DNA of 64,000 nucleotides from Shewanella sp. HN-41 (GTDB lineage Bacteria; Pseudomonadota; Gammaproteobacteria; Enterobacterales; Shewanellaceae): the NCBI RefSeq assembly GCF_000217915.1, contig NZ_AFOZ01000017.1:124001-188000 (forward strand), read 5' to 3'. How positions within the stretch are numbered: position 1 is the stretch's first letter; every line of letters starts with the position of its first letter. The translations under genes and the position numbers were made by a program. Under the pieces are notes generated by a model. That model made no database searches and was not told the DNA's origin. It saw only the letters and a program-made list of their open reading frames with translations. Positions 55,911 through 64,000 of the stretch are shown piece by piece.

Positions 55911-57242
55911 TTAGCGGCTAAGCACCAGCGCGTTGGCCTGAAAACTTAACCGCGCCATTTGCCCTTGGTCTTGCAGCTCTAGCTCATTGAGTTCAAAGGG
56001 CGGTTGCAGACCCGAGGCTTGGATAAGTGTTGGGTCAAACATCAGCTTGAGTTTGGGGGATTCGGGCGTTAACCAAGTCGCCGCTTGGGTGCGCATAATC
56101 GCCACTTTTTGGCCCTCGGCATTGGTGCCCGTGAGCACGCCACTCAAACCAAAACGTCCCGCTTCGGCGACATTTAGCTCAAAGTTGACTTGATTCGGCA
56201 CGCCTTTATCCCAGACGGTCAATACTTCTGGCTTGATGCTGGCCGAGTTCACATAGGACTTAAAGGCGGTTTTTACCGTGCGCTGCACTGGGCGACCATC
56301 GACCTGAGTTTGTACAGTGACTTCAATTTCACTCAGCCCCGCATTGCTGCTGGCAAGGGGCAAGTCTGCGGGCACTAAAGCCTGCCATTCATCCCCCTGT
56401 TTCACCATGGCCAGCGCTTGCTCTGTGCCATCGGCTTGTTTGAGTTTGGCCTGGGGCGCAAATTGATTATCGCTTTGACTTAAATCGAGTTTTACGCCAA
56501 CCGTTTGGGCATCGGCCGCAATCGCGCTGGGCGCCTTGATGCTCAGTTGATAGGGCGAGCCTTTTTCCTTCACGTTGACCAGATAGTTCGCCTTAGCGAC
56601 CAAGGGCTGGCTGACTTGCAGGCGATAGGCTCCTGGCGTGGCCTTTTCTGACATTTGTAGTGCGCTGGAGTCATCGGCGAGTCCCGCACTGGCTAAGGCT
56701 TCGGCGCTCACCAGTGATTTAACCAAAGATTCCGTTGCTTGCGGGCTGCTGGCGTTTTTTCCCTGGGGCGTTTGGCCTACCCGCTGAATTTGCACTCGCT
56801 CAGGCGCTACTGCATCGGCATGCATTAAGGCTCCGGTGCTGACATCGCCGCGGGGCGCAATCCGTACTAAGCTGCCCGCTTGGCTCAAGTTGAGCTGCAC
56901 GCCGGCATTCAGCTCGGCGCCGGTGACACTGAGCCAATATTCATCACTCTGGCTTGCCTGCTCAAGCACGGGTTGACTGGCTTGATATTTGCCATAGAGC
57001 GGGGTGATAAAGCTGACATAATCGGTACTGGTATTAATCGGTGCGAGTGTCGGCGAGGCGATATTGGTATCGACAAGATCGGTATCCGTCGGCGCGGCTA
57101 AGGTTAAGCCCTTGGCATACATGGGGCTGGCTTCTTTTTGTGGCTCAGGCGCGGTCGATTCATCCTGACAGGCACCGAGCAGGCCAGCTAAGATGACCAA
57201 GCTGACCGCTTTGCTTAAGGTGCGGAGTGTAAAAGGTTGCAT
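55911..57242 (-). CDS. DUF4785-like lipoprotein
   Basis: 443 residues. Signal with lipobox LLGACQ, then several beta-sandwich-like stretches (ELNAGVQLNLSQAGSLVRIAP, GAYRLQVSQPLVAKANYLVNV, GLSEIEVTVQTQVDGRPVQRTVKTAF). I recall this as DUF4785, an exported family of unknown role; confidence is moderate. The final codons (LVLSR, stop) are repeated once immediately after the stop. It is encoded 10 bases after the hydrolase gene on the same strand, so they probably act together at the cell envelope. Confidence 0.68.
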   Translation of the reverse strand: MQPFTLRTLSKAVSLVILAGLLGACQDESTAPEPQKEASPMYAKGLTLAAPTDTDLVDTNIASPTLAPINTSTDYVSFITPLYGKYQASQPVLEQASQSDEYWLSVTGAELNAGVQLNLSQAGSLVRIAPRGDVSTGALMHADAVAPERVQIQRVGQTPQGKNASSPQATESLVKSLVSAEALASAGLADDSSALQMSEKATPGAYRLQVSQPLVAKANYLVNVKEKGSPYQLSIKAPSAIAADAQTVGVKLDLSQSDNQFAPQAKLKQADGTEQALAMVKQGDEWQALVPADLPLASSNAGLSEIEVTVQTQVDGRPVQRTVKTAFKSYVNSASIKPEVLTVWDKGVPNQVNFELNVAEAGRFGLSGVLTGTNAEGQKVAIMRTQAATWLTPESPKLKLMFDPTLIQASGLQPPFELNELELQDQGQMARLSFQANALVLSR

Positions 57243-57252
57243 GGTAGATTCC

Positions 57253-58109
57253 TTAAATATGGCTGCGGATCAGCGTGTCTAAGTTAAAGCAGGCACGGCG
57301 ACTCTGTTGATGGCTTAACGGTTCTTGGCCTCGGGTCTTTTGTTTATCGGTAAACCAGACTGTGCCCGCCGCTTTTTGGGAGCTGCAATTTAAGAAGCCG
57401 TCGGAGCAGCTATCGAGCCAGTTTTGGGTGGTTTCGAGGGCGACCTGATATTGATAGCCGGCGCAGTAGCTGTCGCTGTCCCAAATGGCGGAATCCACAT
57501 CCGATCCAACGACCACTTCGAAGGGTTTGCCTAAGGCTGGGCGTCCCGAAGTGCCATAGAGCCAAGTACTGTTGTAGTTTGCCATCCAGCCGACTTGCTG
57601 CTGTTTGACCGCATTGCTGCCATAGCCTAGGAGCCAACCTAGGCTGGTTTCGAACACATTACCTTGGTTAACGGCGTCGGCCAGCGGCGTACCACCGCTC
57701 GATGGTGCGAGGGCGATAACCCTTGAGGTGGCGTTGATCACCGCTGGATAACGGCTATCCCATGTCGGGTTAGATAAAATCCAGCGCACGACATTGCCGC
57801 CATTTGAGTGGGTGAGCAGGATTAAGTCATTGATATTTTTGGCTTGAATAAAGCTATTGAGCTGAGTGGCGAGGCAACCTGCGGCACTTTCTTCCCACAT
57901 GTATTGGTCGAAGTCGCAGTTGATCACAGTGTAATTATTGGGCACTGGGATGCCCTGGCGCACCGAGTTTACAAATTCGGGCGTCCAGTAATCAGCTAGG
58001 CATTGGTCTGGTGGCCCGTACCGTGGATAAAGGCGATACCAGTTGTGGCTAACGTCGCAGGGCTGACAGCTAACAGACCCAAGAGCATAAGGGCTTTGTT
58101 TATCTTCAT
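57253..58109 (-). pseudogene. Secreted alpha/beta-hydrolase (lipase-like), frameshifted near the N-terminus
   Basis: The true start is ATG at 58109, giving a signal peptide (MKINKALMLLGLLAVSPATLA) and the oxyanion-type strand GIAFIHGTGHQTNA. This frame stops at 57998; the body continues in another frame as LADYWTPEFVNSVRQG to 57253. Restoring one C at 57999-58000 joins them (TNALADYW). The nucleophile elbow is THSNGG (Ser in GxSxG-like context), followed by IALAPSSGGTPLADAV. Several cysteines (CDFDQYMW, CLATQ, CAGYQ, CSDGFLNC) suggest disulfides in an exported enzyme. The frame's longer artificial N-terminus (from 58203) is not real. Confidence 0.78.
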
Positions 58110-58790
58110 GGGTATATCTCGTGTTGTTGGTCTTATTGAGAGTGGCCGCGCAGTCCGCTGTGACAATTAAGGGCAAGTGGGTGACGCTCAGGACTTGTCC
58201 CACATTCGCAATCGGCTGGCATGGCTCTGTTTATATGCGCTTAAGCGCGGTTACTTTTGGGTAAAACATGATTCAAGGCCTGAATACGACGGGATAGTTG
58301 AAAGCGCTAGTATACGTCGGCATCACATGGGGTGGATGCAATAGGCAATCATCAACAGGACTCAACTCAAGCTAATTAACCTAAACGCAACATTTTATGC
58401 TGGCAAGTAAAAAAATTGCCATAGATTTGAATGGCATGACAGTATTTTGTTGGCTTCGTTTTAATGTCAATAGGGGGGAGTGATAAACCGATGATAAGCA
58501 ATGGCTAATAAACAGTATGACATTTTATTGCGTTTGAAATTTTGGCCGGCTTGAGCAAAATAATTTTCTGTGACACTCGTGTTACACTGAGATTAATTGG
58601 TTTATCATTCTGTATATTAAAGGCTTTTGTGACATATGCGTTAAGCTTAAGCATTGATCACTCGATATCAGCATCCCTTTAGTGCATTTAAGGGCTAAAC
58701 CTATTAGTCTGAGCTTAAATCTGATGAACACTAATACCGCCTATGTCTAGCAGTTATCCTAAGCCTCCTCGTTAAAGACAAAGAGAAGCT
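58110..58790. other. 681-base intergenic region
   Basis: Divergent region between the hydrolase (minus) and a small gene (plus). A near-palindrome GTGACAC-TC-GTGTTAC lies at 58570-58585 and might be an operator. No RNA gene or ORF is supported. Confidence 0.4.
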
Positions 58791-59204
58791 ATGGGACTGG
58801 GGCGGATCTATACGGGCAAAGAAGGGAGAATAAGCTTGGCGATAGAACATAATGAGATGGTGCACTGCTTAAGTGGGTTGCATTGTCGCACTAACTTCAC
58901 CATAAAAAATATTACCGAATATATGCTGCCAGAGACCAAAGAGGCCTTTTATTTACACCTCGACGGTAAATCTCCCAATCTTATTATTCGCCCGGCCTTT
59001 GAGGTTTTTTCCGGCGAACTCGCCACGATTGCAGGTGTGCATGCTAAATACGATTATTTTCATAATGGGGAGATGACGCGTTTCCCCAAGCGTTTGCATA
59101 AGAGCCTGACCGAAACCCACTATGGCCTCGCCTTTAGTTTTGATACCGTTGAAGCCGTGCAGCAATTTATTAGCCGTTTGAGTGCCATAGTCAAAGGGGC
59201 ATAA
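58791..59204 (+). CDS. Protein of unknown function
   Basis: 137 residues, not recognised. Mixed alpha/beta, no signal peptide and no membrane segment; conspicuous stretch VHCLSGLHCRTNFTIKNITEYM and an aromatic patch KYDYFHNGEMTRFPKRLH. TTG at 58836 (with GGAG 7 bases upstream) is an alternative start giving 122 residues. Monocistronic, followed by a hairpin at 59227. Confidence 0.55.
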   Translation: MGLGRIYTGKEGRISLAIEHNEMVHCLSGLHCRTNFTIKNITEYMLPETKEAFYLHLDGKSPNLIIRPAFEVFSGELATIAGVHAKYDYFHNGEMTRFPKRLHKSLTETHYGLAFSFDTVEAVQQFISRLSAIVKGA

Positions 59205-59226
59205 ATTTTAGTCTTGACGCTTTAGG

Positions 59227-59265
59227 GTTAAATTCCTCAATACCAATGAAAATGAGGAATTTAAC
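59227..59265. terminator. 13-bp perfect hairpin after the unknown gene
   Basis: GTTAAATTCCTCA pairs perfectly with TGAGGAATTTAAC. A T5 run follows after a few bases. Terminator likely, operator possible. Confidence 0.55.
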
Positions 59266-59294
59266 TGCTGCCTTTTTGTGCGGCATTTCAGTAT

Positions 59295-59312
59295 ATTCAT
59301 CGATAGATGAAT
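59295..59312. promoter_or_regulatory. Candidate TetR operator
   Basis: ATTCATC-GATA-GATGAAT, a perfect inverted repeat ending 16 bases before the TetR start, well placed for autorepression of the export operon. Confidence 0.55.
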
Positions 59313-59328
59313 TTTGCTGGAGCTTGCC

Positions 59329-60033
59329 ATGTCGCAGATCCCCGGTCGCCCGAAAGGGATAGTCCCATTTACCGTTTTATCTGCCCCACAGCCGCAGATC
59401 CTCGGTCGTCCAAAGGGCAACTCAGATGCACGCCAACGTTTAATTACCGCGGCCTTAAACCTCTTCAGCCATAGTAGTTATCCAACCGTTTCTACCCGTG
59501 AAATCGCCCGCGAAGCCGAAGTCGATGCCGCACTGATCCGTTACTATTTTGGTTCAAAAGCGGGCTTGTTCGAACAAATGGTACGGGAAACCCTTGAGCC
59601 AGTATTAGCGCGATTACGTGAAATATCCGCAGCCGAGCCCCCTAATAATGTGGGTGAGCTGATGCAGACATATTATCGCGTTATGGCACCTAACCCGGGA
59701 TTGCCACGGTTAATTATGCGGGTACTGCAGGAGGGCGATGGCACAGAACCCTACCGCATTTTGTTATCCGTATTTGAGCAAATTTTATCTCTGTCTCGGC
59801 AATGGCTCCAAGCCTCCTTAGTCGATGCAGGGTTATTAAAAGAAGGCGTCGATCCTAATTTAGCACGCCTAAGTTTTGTGAGTTTGATGGTCTTTCCGCT
59901 GATTGCGCCGCCAGTGTTAATGCGTCAGTTTGGCATTTTTAGTGCCGATGCCGAGGGTTTACAATGGCTAGCACTGCACAATGTGCAAGTGTTTACGCAG
60001 GGCGTGTTAGGTGTACCTAGGAGCCCCCTATGA
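59329..60033 (+). CDS. TetR/AcrR-family regulator (CecR-like)
   Basis: About 234 residues. Before the HTH (~38-84; ITAALNLFSHSSYPTVSTREIAREAEVDAALIRYYFGSK) is an unusual tail with two GRPKG motifs from a duplicated DNA segment. The C-terminal domain resembles CecR/YbiH, the regulator of the ybhGFSR exporter in E. coli. ATG at 59329 has GGAG 8 bases upstream. Its stop overlaps the following gene's region, so it is likely part of the export operon and its regulator. Confidence 0.85.
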   Translation: MSQIPGRPKGIVPFTVLSAPQPQILGRPKGNSDARQRLITAALNLFSHSSYPTVSTREIAREAEVDAALIRYYFGSKAGLFEQMVRETLEPVLARLREISAAEPPNNVGELMQTYYRVMAPNPGLPRLIMRVLQEGDGTEPYRILLSVFEQILSLSRQWLQASLVDAGLLKEGVDPNLARLSFVSLMVFPLIAPPVLMRQFGIFSADAEGLQWLALHNVQVFTQGVLGVPRSPL

Positions 60034-60047
60034 AATGTGGAAGAGAA

Positions 60048-61004
60048 ATGAGCTTAAATAAAAAAATGATAGGCCTGCTTTTCGGTTGTTTACTGCTGCA
60101 ACTGATGGGATGTAGCGATGACCCGTTGAGGGTATTTGGCACAATTGAGCGGGACAGGCTGACGCTCACTGCGCCCGTAGGAGAATTGATTACTCAAGTG
60201 AATGTGGTTGAAGGCCAGCAGGTTAAGGCGGGTGAGTTGTTACTTATGCTCGACACCACTTCGGCCAGTGCGCGCCTTGCCCAGCGCCAAGCTGAACTTG
60301 AACAGGCCAAAGCTAAACTGACTGAGGCGGTCACAGGCGCTCGTTTAGAGGATATTGAAAAAGCAAAAGCTGCCCTAGACGGAGCGAATGCCAGTGTGCA
60401 AGAAGCGTTGCTGAACTTTGAGCGCACAAATCGCTTATTCGCCACTAAAGTGCTTAGCCAAGCGGATTTAGATACGGCCCGGGCGGCGCGTGATACCAGT
60501 CTTGCCAAACAGGCCGAAGCGCAGCAGAGCCTACGGCTACTGGAAAATGGTACCCGTAGTGAGCAACTCGAGCAGGCTAAAGCGGCGGTTGCCGCAGCTA
60601 GTGCCAGTGTCGCCCTCGAGCAAAAAGCCTTAGCTGACTTAAGGTTAGTGGCGGCGCAAGATGCGATTGTCGATACTCTGCCCTGGCGGGTGGGCGATCG
60701 TGTTGCCGCAGGCACTCAGTTGATTGGTTTACTGGCGAGTGCGACTCCCTATGCGCGGGTGTACCTGCCGGCGACTTGGTTAGACAGGGTGAAGGCGGGC
60801 GATAGCGTTAATATTCTCGTCGATGGCCGCGAGACACCGATTGTTGGCACTGTGCGTAATATCCGCAGCCAACCCGCCTACACACCGTTTTATGCCCTGA
60901 ATGAACGCGATAGAGCAAGGCTGATGTATCTGACCGATATTACCATCTCCGCCGTGGATCAGGATTTGCCGACGGGCATGGCTGTCGAGGTGGAACTGCC
61001 ATGA
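60048..61004 (+). CDS. HlyD/YbhG-like membrane-fusion lipoprotein
   Basis: About 318 residues. Signal with lipobox LMGC; biotinyl-lipoyl-like half (LTAPVGELITQVNVVEGQQV), a long coiled-coil hairpin rich in Ala/Gln/Glu (~70-200), and a beta domain (VYLPATWLDRVKAGDSVNI). It would link the inner-membrane ABC permease to the outer membrane. ATG at 60048 is preceded by GGAAGAG; ATG at 60030 overlaps the tetR stop and is an alternative. The 3' end overlaps the ATPase gene (ATGA). Confidence 0.85.
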   Translation: MSLNKKMIGLLFGCLLLQLMGCSDDPLRVFGTIERDRLTLTAPVGELITQVNVVEGQQVKAGELLLMLDTTSASARLAQRQAELEQAKAKLTEAVTGARLEDIEKAKAALDGANASVQEALLNFERTNRLFATKVLSQADLDTARAARDTSLAKQAEAQQSLRLLENGTRSEQLEQAKAAVAAASASVALEQKALADLRLVAAQDAIVDTLPWRVGDRVAAGTQLIGLLASATPYARVYLPATWLDRVKAGDSVNILVDGRETPIVGTVRNIRSQPAYTPFYALNERDRARLMYLTDITISAVDQDLPTGMAVEVELP

Positions 61005-61957
61005 AAAGCGCCGATTTTGCCATCGAGACCCAGGGCATGACCCGCGCCTTTGGCGGCGTCAATGCGGTGGAAAATCTCGATCTCGCTATTCCCAAGGGGA
61101 CGATTTATGGTTTTCTTGGCCCCAATGGCTGTGGAAAATCCACTTCGATTCGTATGTTGACTGGGCTACTGAGCCCAACTTCGGGGCATATTCGCGTTTT
61201 GGGTGAAACCTTGCCCGGGGCCGAGGAAAAATTGCGCCGCCGCATCGGCTATATGACACAAAAGTTTTCCCTGTACGACAATTTGTCAGTGCGGGAAAAC
61301 CTTGAATTTGTAGCACAAATTTACGGCCTAAGCCGTCGCCAGTCCGCACAACGCTTAGTGGAGCTATTGACGCTTTATGATTTAGCCAGCCGCGAGAAGC
61401 AAATGGCGGGCTCGATGAGTGGTGGCCAGAGACAACGTTTAGCCCTAGCGGCGGCGACCTTACATCACCCAGAGTTACTGTTTCTCGATGAACCTACTTC
61501 GGCGGTCGATCCTGAAAATCGCCGTGAGTTTTGGGAGCGCTTATTCGATCTTTGCGCCCAAGGTACTACGATTTTGGTCTCGACCCATTATATGGATGAG
61601 GCCGAGCGTTGCCACGGTTTAGCCATCCTAGAGCGAGGGATAAAACGTGCCGATGGTTCACCCCAGCAGCTGATGGCGGCGATGGGCGCTAGGGTGATTG
61701 AAGTCTCTGGTGATGACCTACGCAGATTAAAACAATCATTGATAAGTGAACCTGAGGTCCTGTCGGCGGCGCAGATCGGCAGTCGTTTGCGGGTGTTAGT
61801 GCGTAGCAATATTAGTGATCCACTCGCCTGGCTTAAGCCAAGGGTAGCGAGTCGTACCATGGAAGAAGTCCGCGCGAGTCTAGAGGATGTGTTTGTCACC
61901 TGCACTGGCGGGCGGACCCTAGTGAATGCTCAGGGGGAGGCAAGCCATGTGGCGTAG
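61001..61957 (+). CDS. ABC transporter ATP-binding protein (export)
   Basis: 318 residues. Walker A GPNGCGKS (~42), Q-loop TQKFSL, signature MSGGQRQRL, Walker B LLFLDEPTS, and H-loop VSTHYMDEAE. One ATPase domain only, unlike YbhF which has two. A C-terminal extension (~235-318) follows. It pairs with the permease downstream, whose start overlaps its 3' end. Confidence 0.92.
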   Translation: MKSADFAIETQGMTRAFGGVNAVENLDLAIPKGTIYGFLGPNGCGKSTSIRMLTGLLSPTSGHIRVLGETLPGAEEKLRRRIGYMTQKFSLYDNLSVRENLEFVAQIYGLSRRQSAQRLVELLTLYDLASREKQMAGSMSGGQRQRLALAAATLHHPELLFLDEPTSAVDPENRREFWERLFDLCAQGTTILVSTHYMDEAERCHGLAILERGIKRADGSPQQLMAAMGARVIEVSGDDLRRLKQSLISEPEVLSAAQIGSRLRVLVRSNISDPLAWLKPRVASRTMEEVRASLEDVFVTCTGGRTLVNAQGEASHVA

Positions 61958-63068
61958 AATTTTTGCAATTGTCATTAAGGAACTGCGGCAACTGTCTCGG
62001 GATCGCATGACCTTTGGCATGATAGTGATGATCCCGTTGGTGCAACTGATGTTGTTTGGTTACGCCATCAATACCGATGCACGCCATTTGCCCGCAGGTT
62101 TAGTTAATTTAAGCGATTCCGCCTACAGCCGCGCCTTAATCAAAGCGGTAGAAGCAACTCAAGTGGTCGATTTTAAACGCACTTATTTCAGTGCTCAGGA
62201 GGCCGAGGCGGCCATTACCCGCGGTGAAGTGAAGGCCGTGCTGTATCTTGGCGCCGATCTCGATGAGCGCTTAGTGCGTCATCCGGCCTTTGCCGGACAA
62301 GCCTATTTAGCCGAGCCCGTCGGCCAATGGTTAGTGGATGGCTCTGATACGGTTGTTGCCTCAACCATTCGCAGCCTAAGGCAAATGCCGCTAGATGAAA
62401 TCGCGGGTAGAGCGTTAAAAACCACTCTGCCGAGTTTTGAAGTGGTGCAATATTTCAACCCCGAGCAGCGCTCTGTGGTCAACATAGTGCCCGGCCTGCT
62501 CGGGGTGATTTTGACTATGACCATGGTGATGTTTACCTCCGCCGCCATTGTGCGCGAGCGCGAGCAGGGCAATATGGAATTTTTGATTACTACACCGGTG
62601 CGGCCATTGGAGTTGATGCTCGGGAAAATCGTCCCCTATGTGTTGGTGGGATTAGTGCAGGTGAGCATTATCTTAACCGCTGGGCACCTGTTATTCGCTG
62701 TACCTATCCGCGGCGGTTTAGATTCCATCGCCCTGGCGGCCATGCTGTTTATTTGCGCCAGTTTAACCCTAGGATTAGTGATTTCGACTATCGCCAAAAC
62801 CCAGTTGCAATCGATGCAGATGACGGTATTTGTGCTGTTGCCCTCGATTTTGCTATCAGGCTTTATGTTCCCCTATGAGGCCATGCCTATCGCGGCGCAG
62901 TGGATTGCCGAAGTGTTACCCGCAACCCATTTTATGCGGATGTCACGGGCCATAGTGCTGCGGGACGCCGAGGTGATGGATCTGCAGTTTGATGCCCTGT
63001 GGTTGATAGCGTTTACTTGCCTAGGTTTGCTGATCGCCAGCTTACGTTTCTCTAAGCGCCTAGATTAA
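61947..63068 (+). CDS. ABC-2-type permease
   Basis: About 373 residues. One N-terminal TM (~20-42), a large periplasmic domain (~45-170), then five TM segments (~175-370; VPGLLGVILTMTMVMFTSAAIVRER, VGLVQVSIILTAGHLLF, LFICASLTLGLVISTIAK, VFVLLPSILLSGFMFP). Matches YbhS/YbhR-like permeases. ATG at 61947 has GGGAGG upstream. Only one permease gene is present, so it probably works as a homodimer. Substrate unknown; drugs or ions are likely. Confidence 0.9.
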   Translation: MWRRIFAIVIKELRQLSRDRMTFGMIVMIPLVQLMLFGYAINTDARHLPAGLVNLSDSAYSRALIKAVEATQVVDFKRTYFSAQEAEAAITRGEVKAVLYLGADLDERLVRHPAFAGQAYLAEPVGQWLVDGSDTVVASTIRSLRQMPLDEIAGRALKTTLPSFEVVQYFNPEQRSVVNIVPGLLGVILTMTMVMFTSAAIVREREQGNMEFLITTPVRPLELMLGKIVPYVLVGLVQVSIILTAGHLLFAVPIRGGLDSIALAAMLFICASLTLGLVISTIAKTQLQSMQMTVFVLLPSILLSGFMFPYEAMPIAAQWIAEVLPATHFMRMSRAIVLRDAEVMDLQFDALWLIAFTCLGLLIASLRFSKRLD

Positions 63069-63893
63069 GTTTACAAAGTTCCATCAGTTGTTTCTGTTGA
63101 GCTGTGGGGGAGTTGCCTAGGGGCATGGCTAATCCGACTGTGCGTTTAAGCTCGATATCGTGCAAGGGACGAAATACGATATCGGCCTGTTCGAGCAATG
63201 CCGGTATCGCGGGGATCAGCGCAATACCTAACCCGGCAGCTACTAAACCCACGGCATATTCCACCGTTTGGATCCTCGCCCTGATTTGCAGCTTAATCCC
63301 TTCCATATCTAATAATTGTTGCAGACTCGTCAAGGCCTCACAGGGGGCTCGGTGGATAAAGGGCTGCTCATGCAAGTCCTCTAATCGAATCGTGTCTTGC
63401 AGACTCAGGCTGAAGGACGGTGGGATGGCGAGCAGGTAAGTGTCATGCCACAGCGGTAAAAACTTTCCTGGGTGGTTAAGTCGCTGGTGGTGATGATCCG
63501 CGCATCGGCATCTTCTGTGGGTTCCACTAAGGTGAGATCCATATCCGGGCAGGCATTGGTAAAGTCCTTTAGTAACATACTCATACGCTGAACCCCGAGG
63601 GAGCGGATCAAGCCTAACTTAAAGGGTACTTGGATTTCAGGCTTACTGAACAGGGAGCTAATGGCCTTGGACTCATTCAGTAGCCGTTTTGCCAGTGGAT
63701 ACAGCCGATGGCCCGCATCGGTGGGGTTCACCCCTTTGCCATGGCGCTGGAATAATTGGGTATTGAGCTCAGATTCTAGGCTTGAAATGGCCGCCGAGAT
63801 CGAAGGTTGGGCGATATAACAGTGTTTTGCCGCGGCGCTAATACTGCCTTTCTCAAACACCACCACGAAATAGCTTAGGGCACGTAAATTCAT
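63052..63893 (-). pseudogene. LysR-family regulator, interrupted by a 1-base deletion
   Basis: Two frames make one LysR protein of about 280 residues: HTH (~1-65; LRALSYFVVVFEKGSISAAAKHCYIAQPSISAAISSLE) and effector domain. The first frame ends at 63405 after TTQESFYRCG; adding one base in the A/T run at 63460-63469 gives FLPLWHDTYLLAIPPSFSLS and continues to the second frame (HEQPFIHRAPCEALTSLQQ, GLVAAGLGIALIPAIPALL). It is convergent with the export operon. A homopolymer error is more likely than real loss. Confidence 0.85.
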
Positions 63894-64000
63894 CTTTACC
63901 TTTGCGTAAGATATAGAAAATAACTATGGATGATAGAGAAAAAGAATATTTTTCCTAGGTCAAAATTATGCCTATGCTAGGTAAATTAGCAAGCGGTACC

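Noticed and set aside
57998..58203. Upstream N-terminus of the hydrolase frame (MGQVLSV...)
   Set aside because: The other frame encodes a proper signal peptide at 58109; the long N-terminus results from a frameshift.

Overview
The window looks like chromosome from a Shewanella of the S. oneidensis group. The gene content supports this: an outer-membrane decaheme cytochrome of the OmcA/MtrC family, NapF, a TyrR-linked phenylalanine/tyrosine block, a valine/isoleucine catabolic operon, a DP-EP peptidase resembling SO1698 of S. oneidensis, and FNR/CRP-type operators. The species call rests on recalled gene order and protein families; no search was run.

Layout: 0-12.3 kb is ordinary core sequence (KefB-type antiporter tail, cold-shock protein, DUF885 protein, SNF2 helicase, YcdX, an RmlD-like reductase, CysQ, Mak, an ElyC-like protein and a DUF2982-like protein). 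12.3-15.4 kb is an accessory insert: an IS110-family element of IS1111 type with a long non-coding end that could encode a guide (bridge/seek) RNA, followed by two integron gene cassettes with recognisable attC sites and no integrase in the window. 15.4-22.5 kb holds the decaheme lipoprotein, a LysR regulator, bactofilin, NapF, GalE and GalU. 22.6-28.5 kb is the aromatic amino-acid block (PhhA, PhhB, TyrR, FahA, MaiA). 28.8-32 kb carries OmpW, an SDR enzyme, a YbaY-like lipoprotein and MetA. 32.1-40.1 kb is a seven-gene operon covering the distal steps of valine and isoleucine breakdown. Four copies of one palindrome (TTTACG-N4-CGTAAA and variants) lie upstream of phhA, tyrR, fahA and atoB, suggesting one shared regulator.

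40.3-51.7 kb contains an S9-family protein that seems to lack two catalytic residues, a CueR-like regulator, the ABC-F protein YbiT, a drug/metabolite transporter, a LamG-FAD oxidase fusion, a PAS-GGDEF cyclase and a REP-associated tyrosine transposase with tandem repeats at its 5' end. 51.8-58.1 kb is an unusual minus-strand cluster: a winged-helix/nSTAND ATPase/TM/TPR protein with a mosaic 3' end, 21 bp upstream of the DP-EP aspartic peptidase, then a DUF4785-like lipoprotein and a secreted alpha/beta hydrolase. 58.8-63.9 kb has an unknown small protein, a TetR-HlyD-ABC ATPase-ABC permease export operon, and a LysR regulator.

Seven genes (kefB-type, csp, bactofilin, mmsA, the nSTAND regulator, the hydrolase and the last LysR) are each broken or mis-started by a single-base indel, mostly in homopolymers. 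This looks more like assembly error than real gene decay, and it affects how all these genes should be read.
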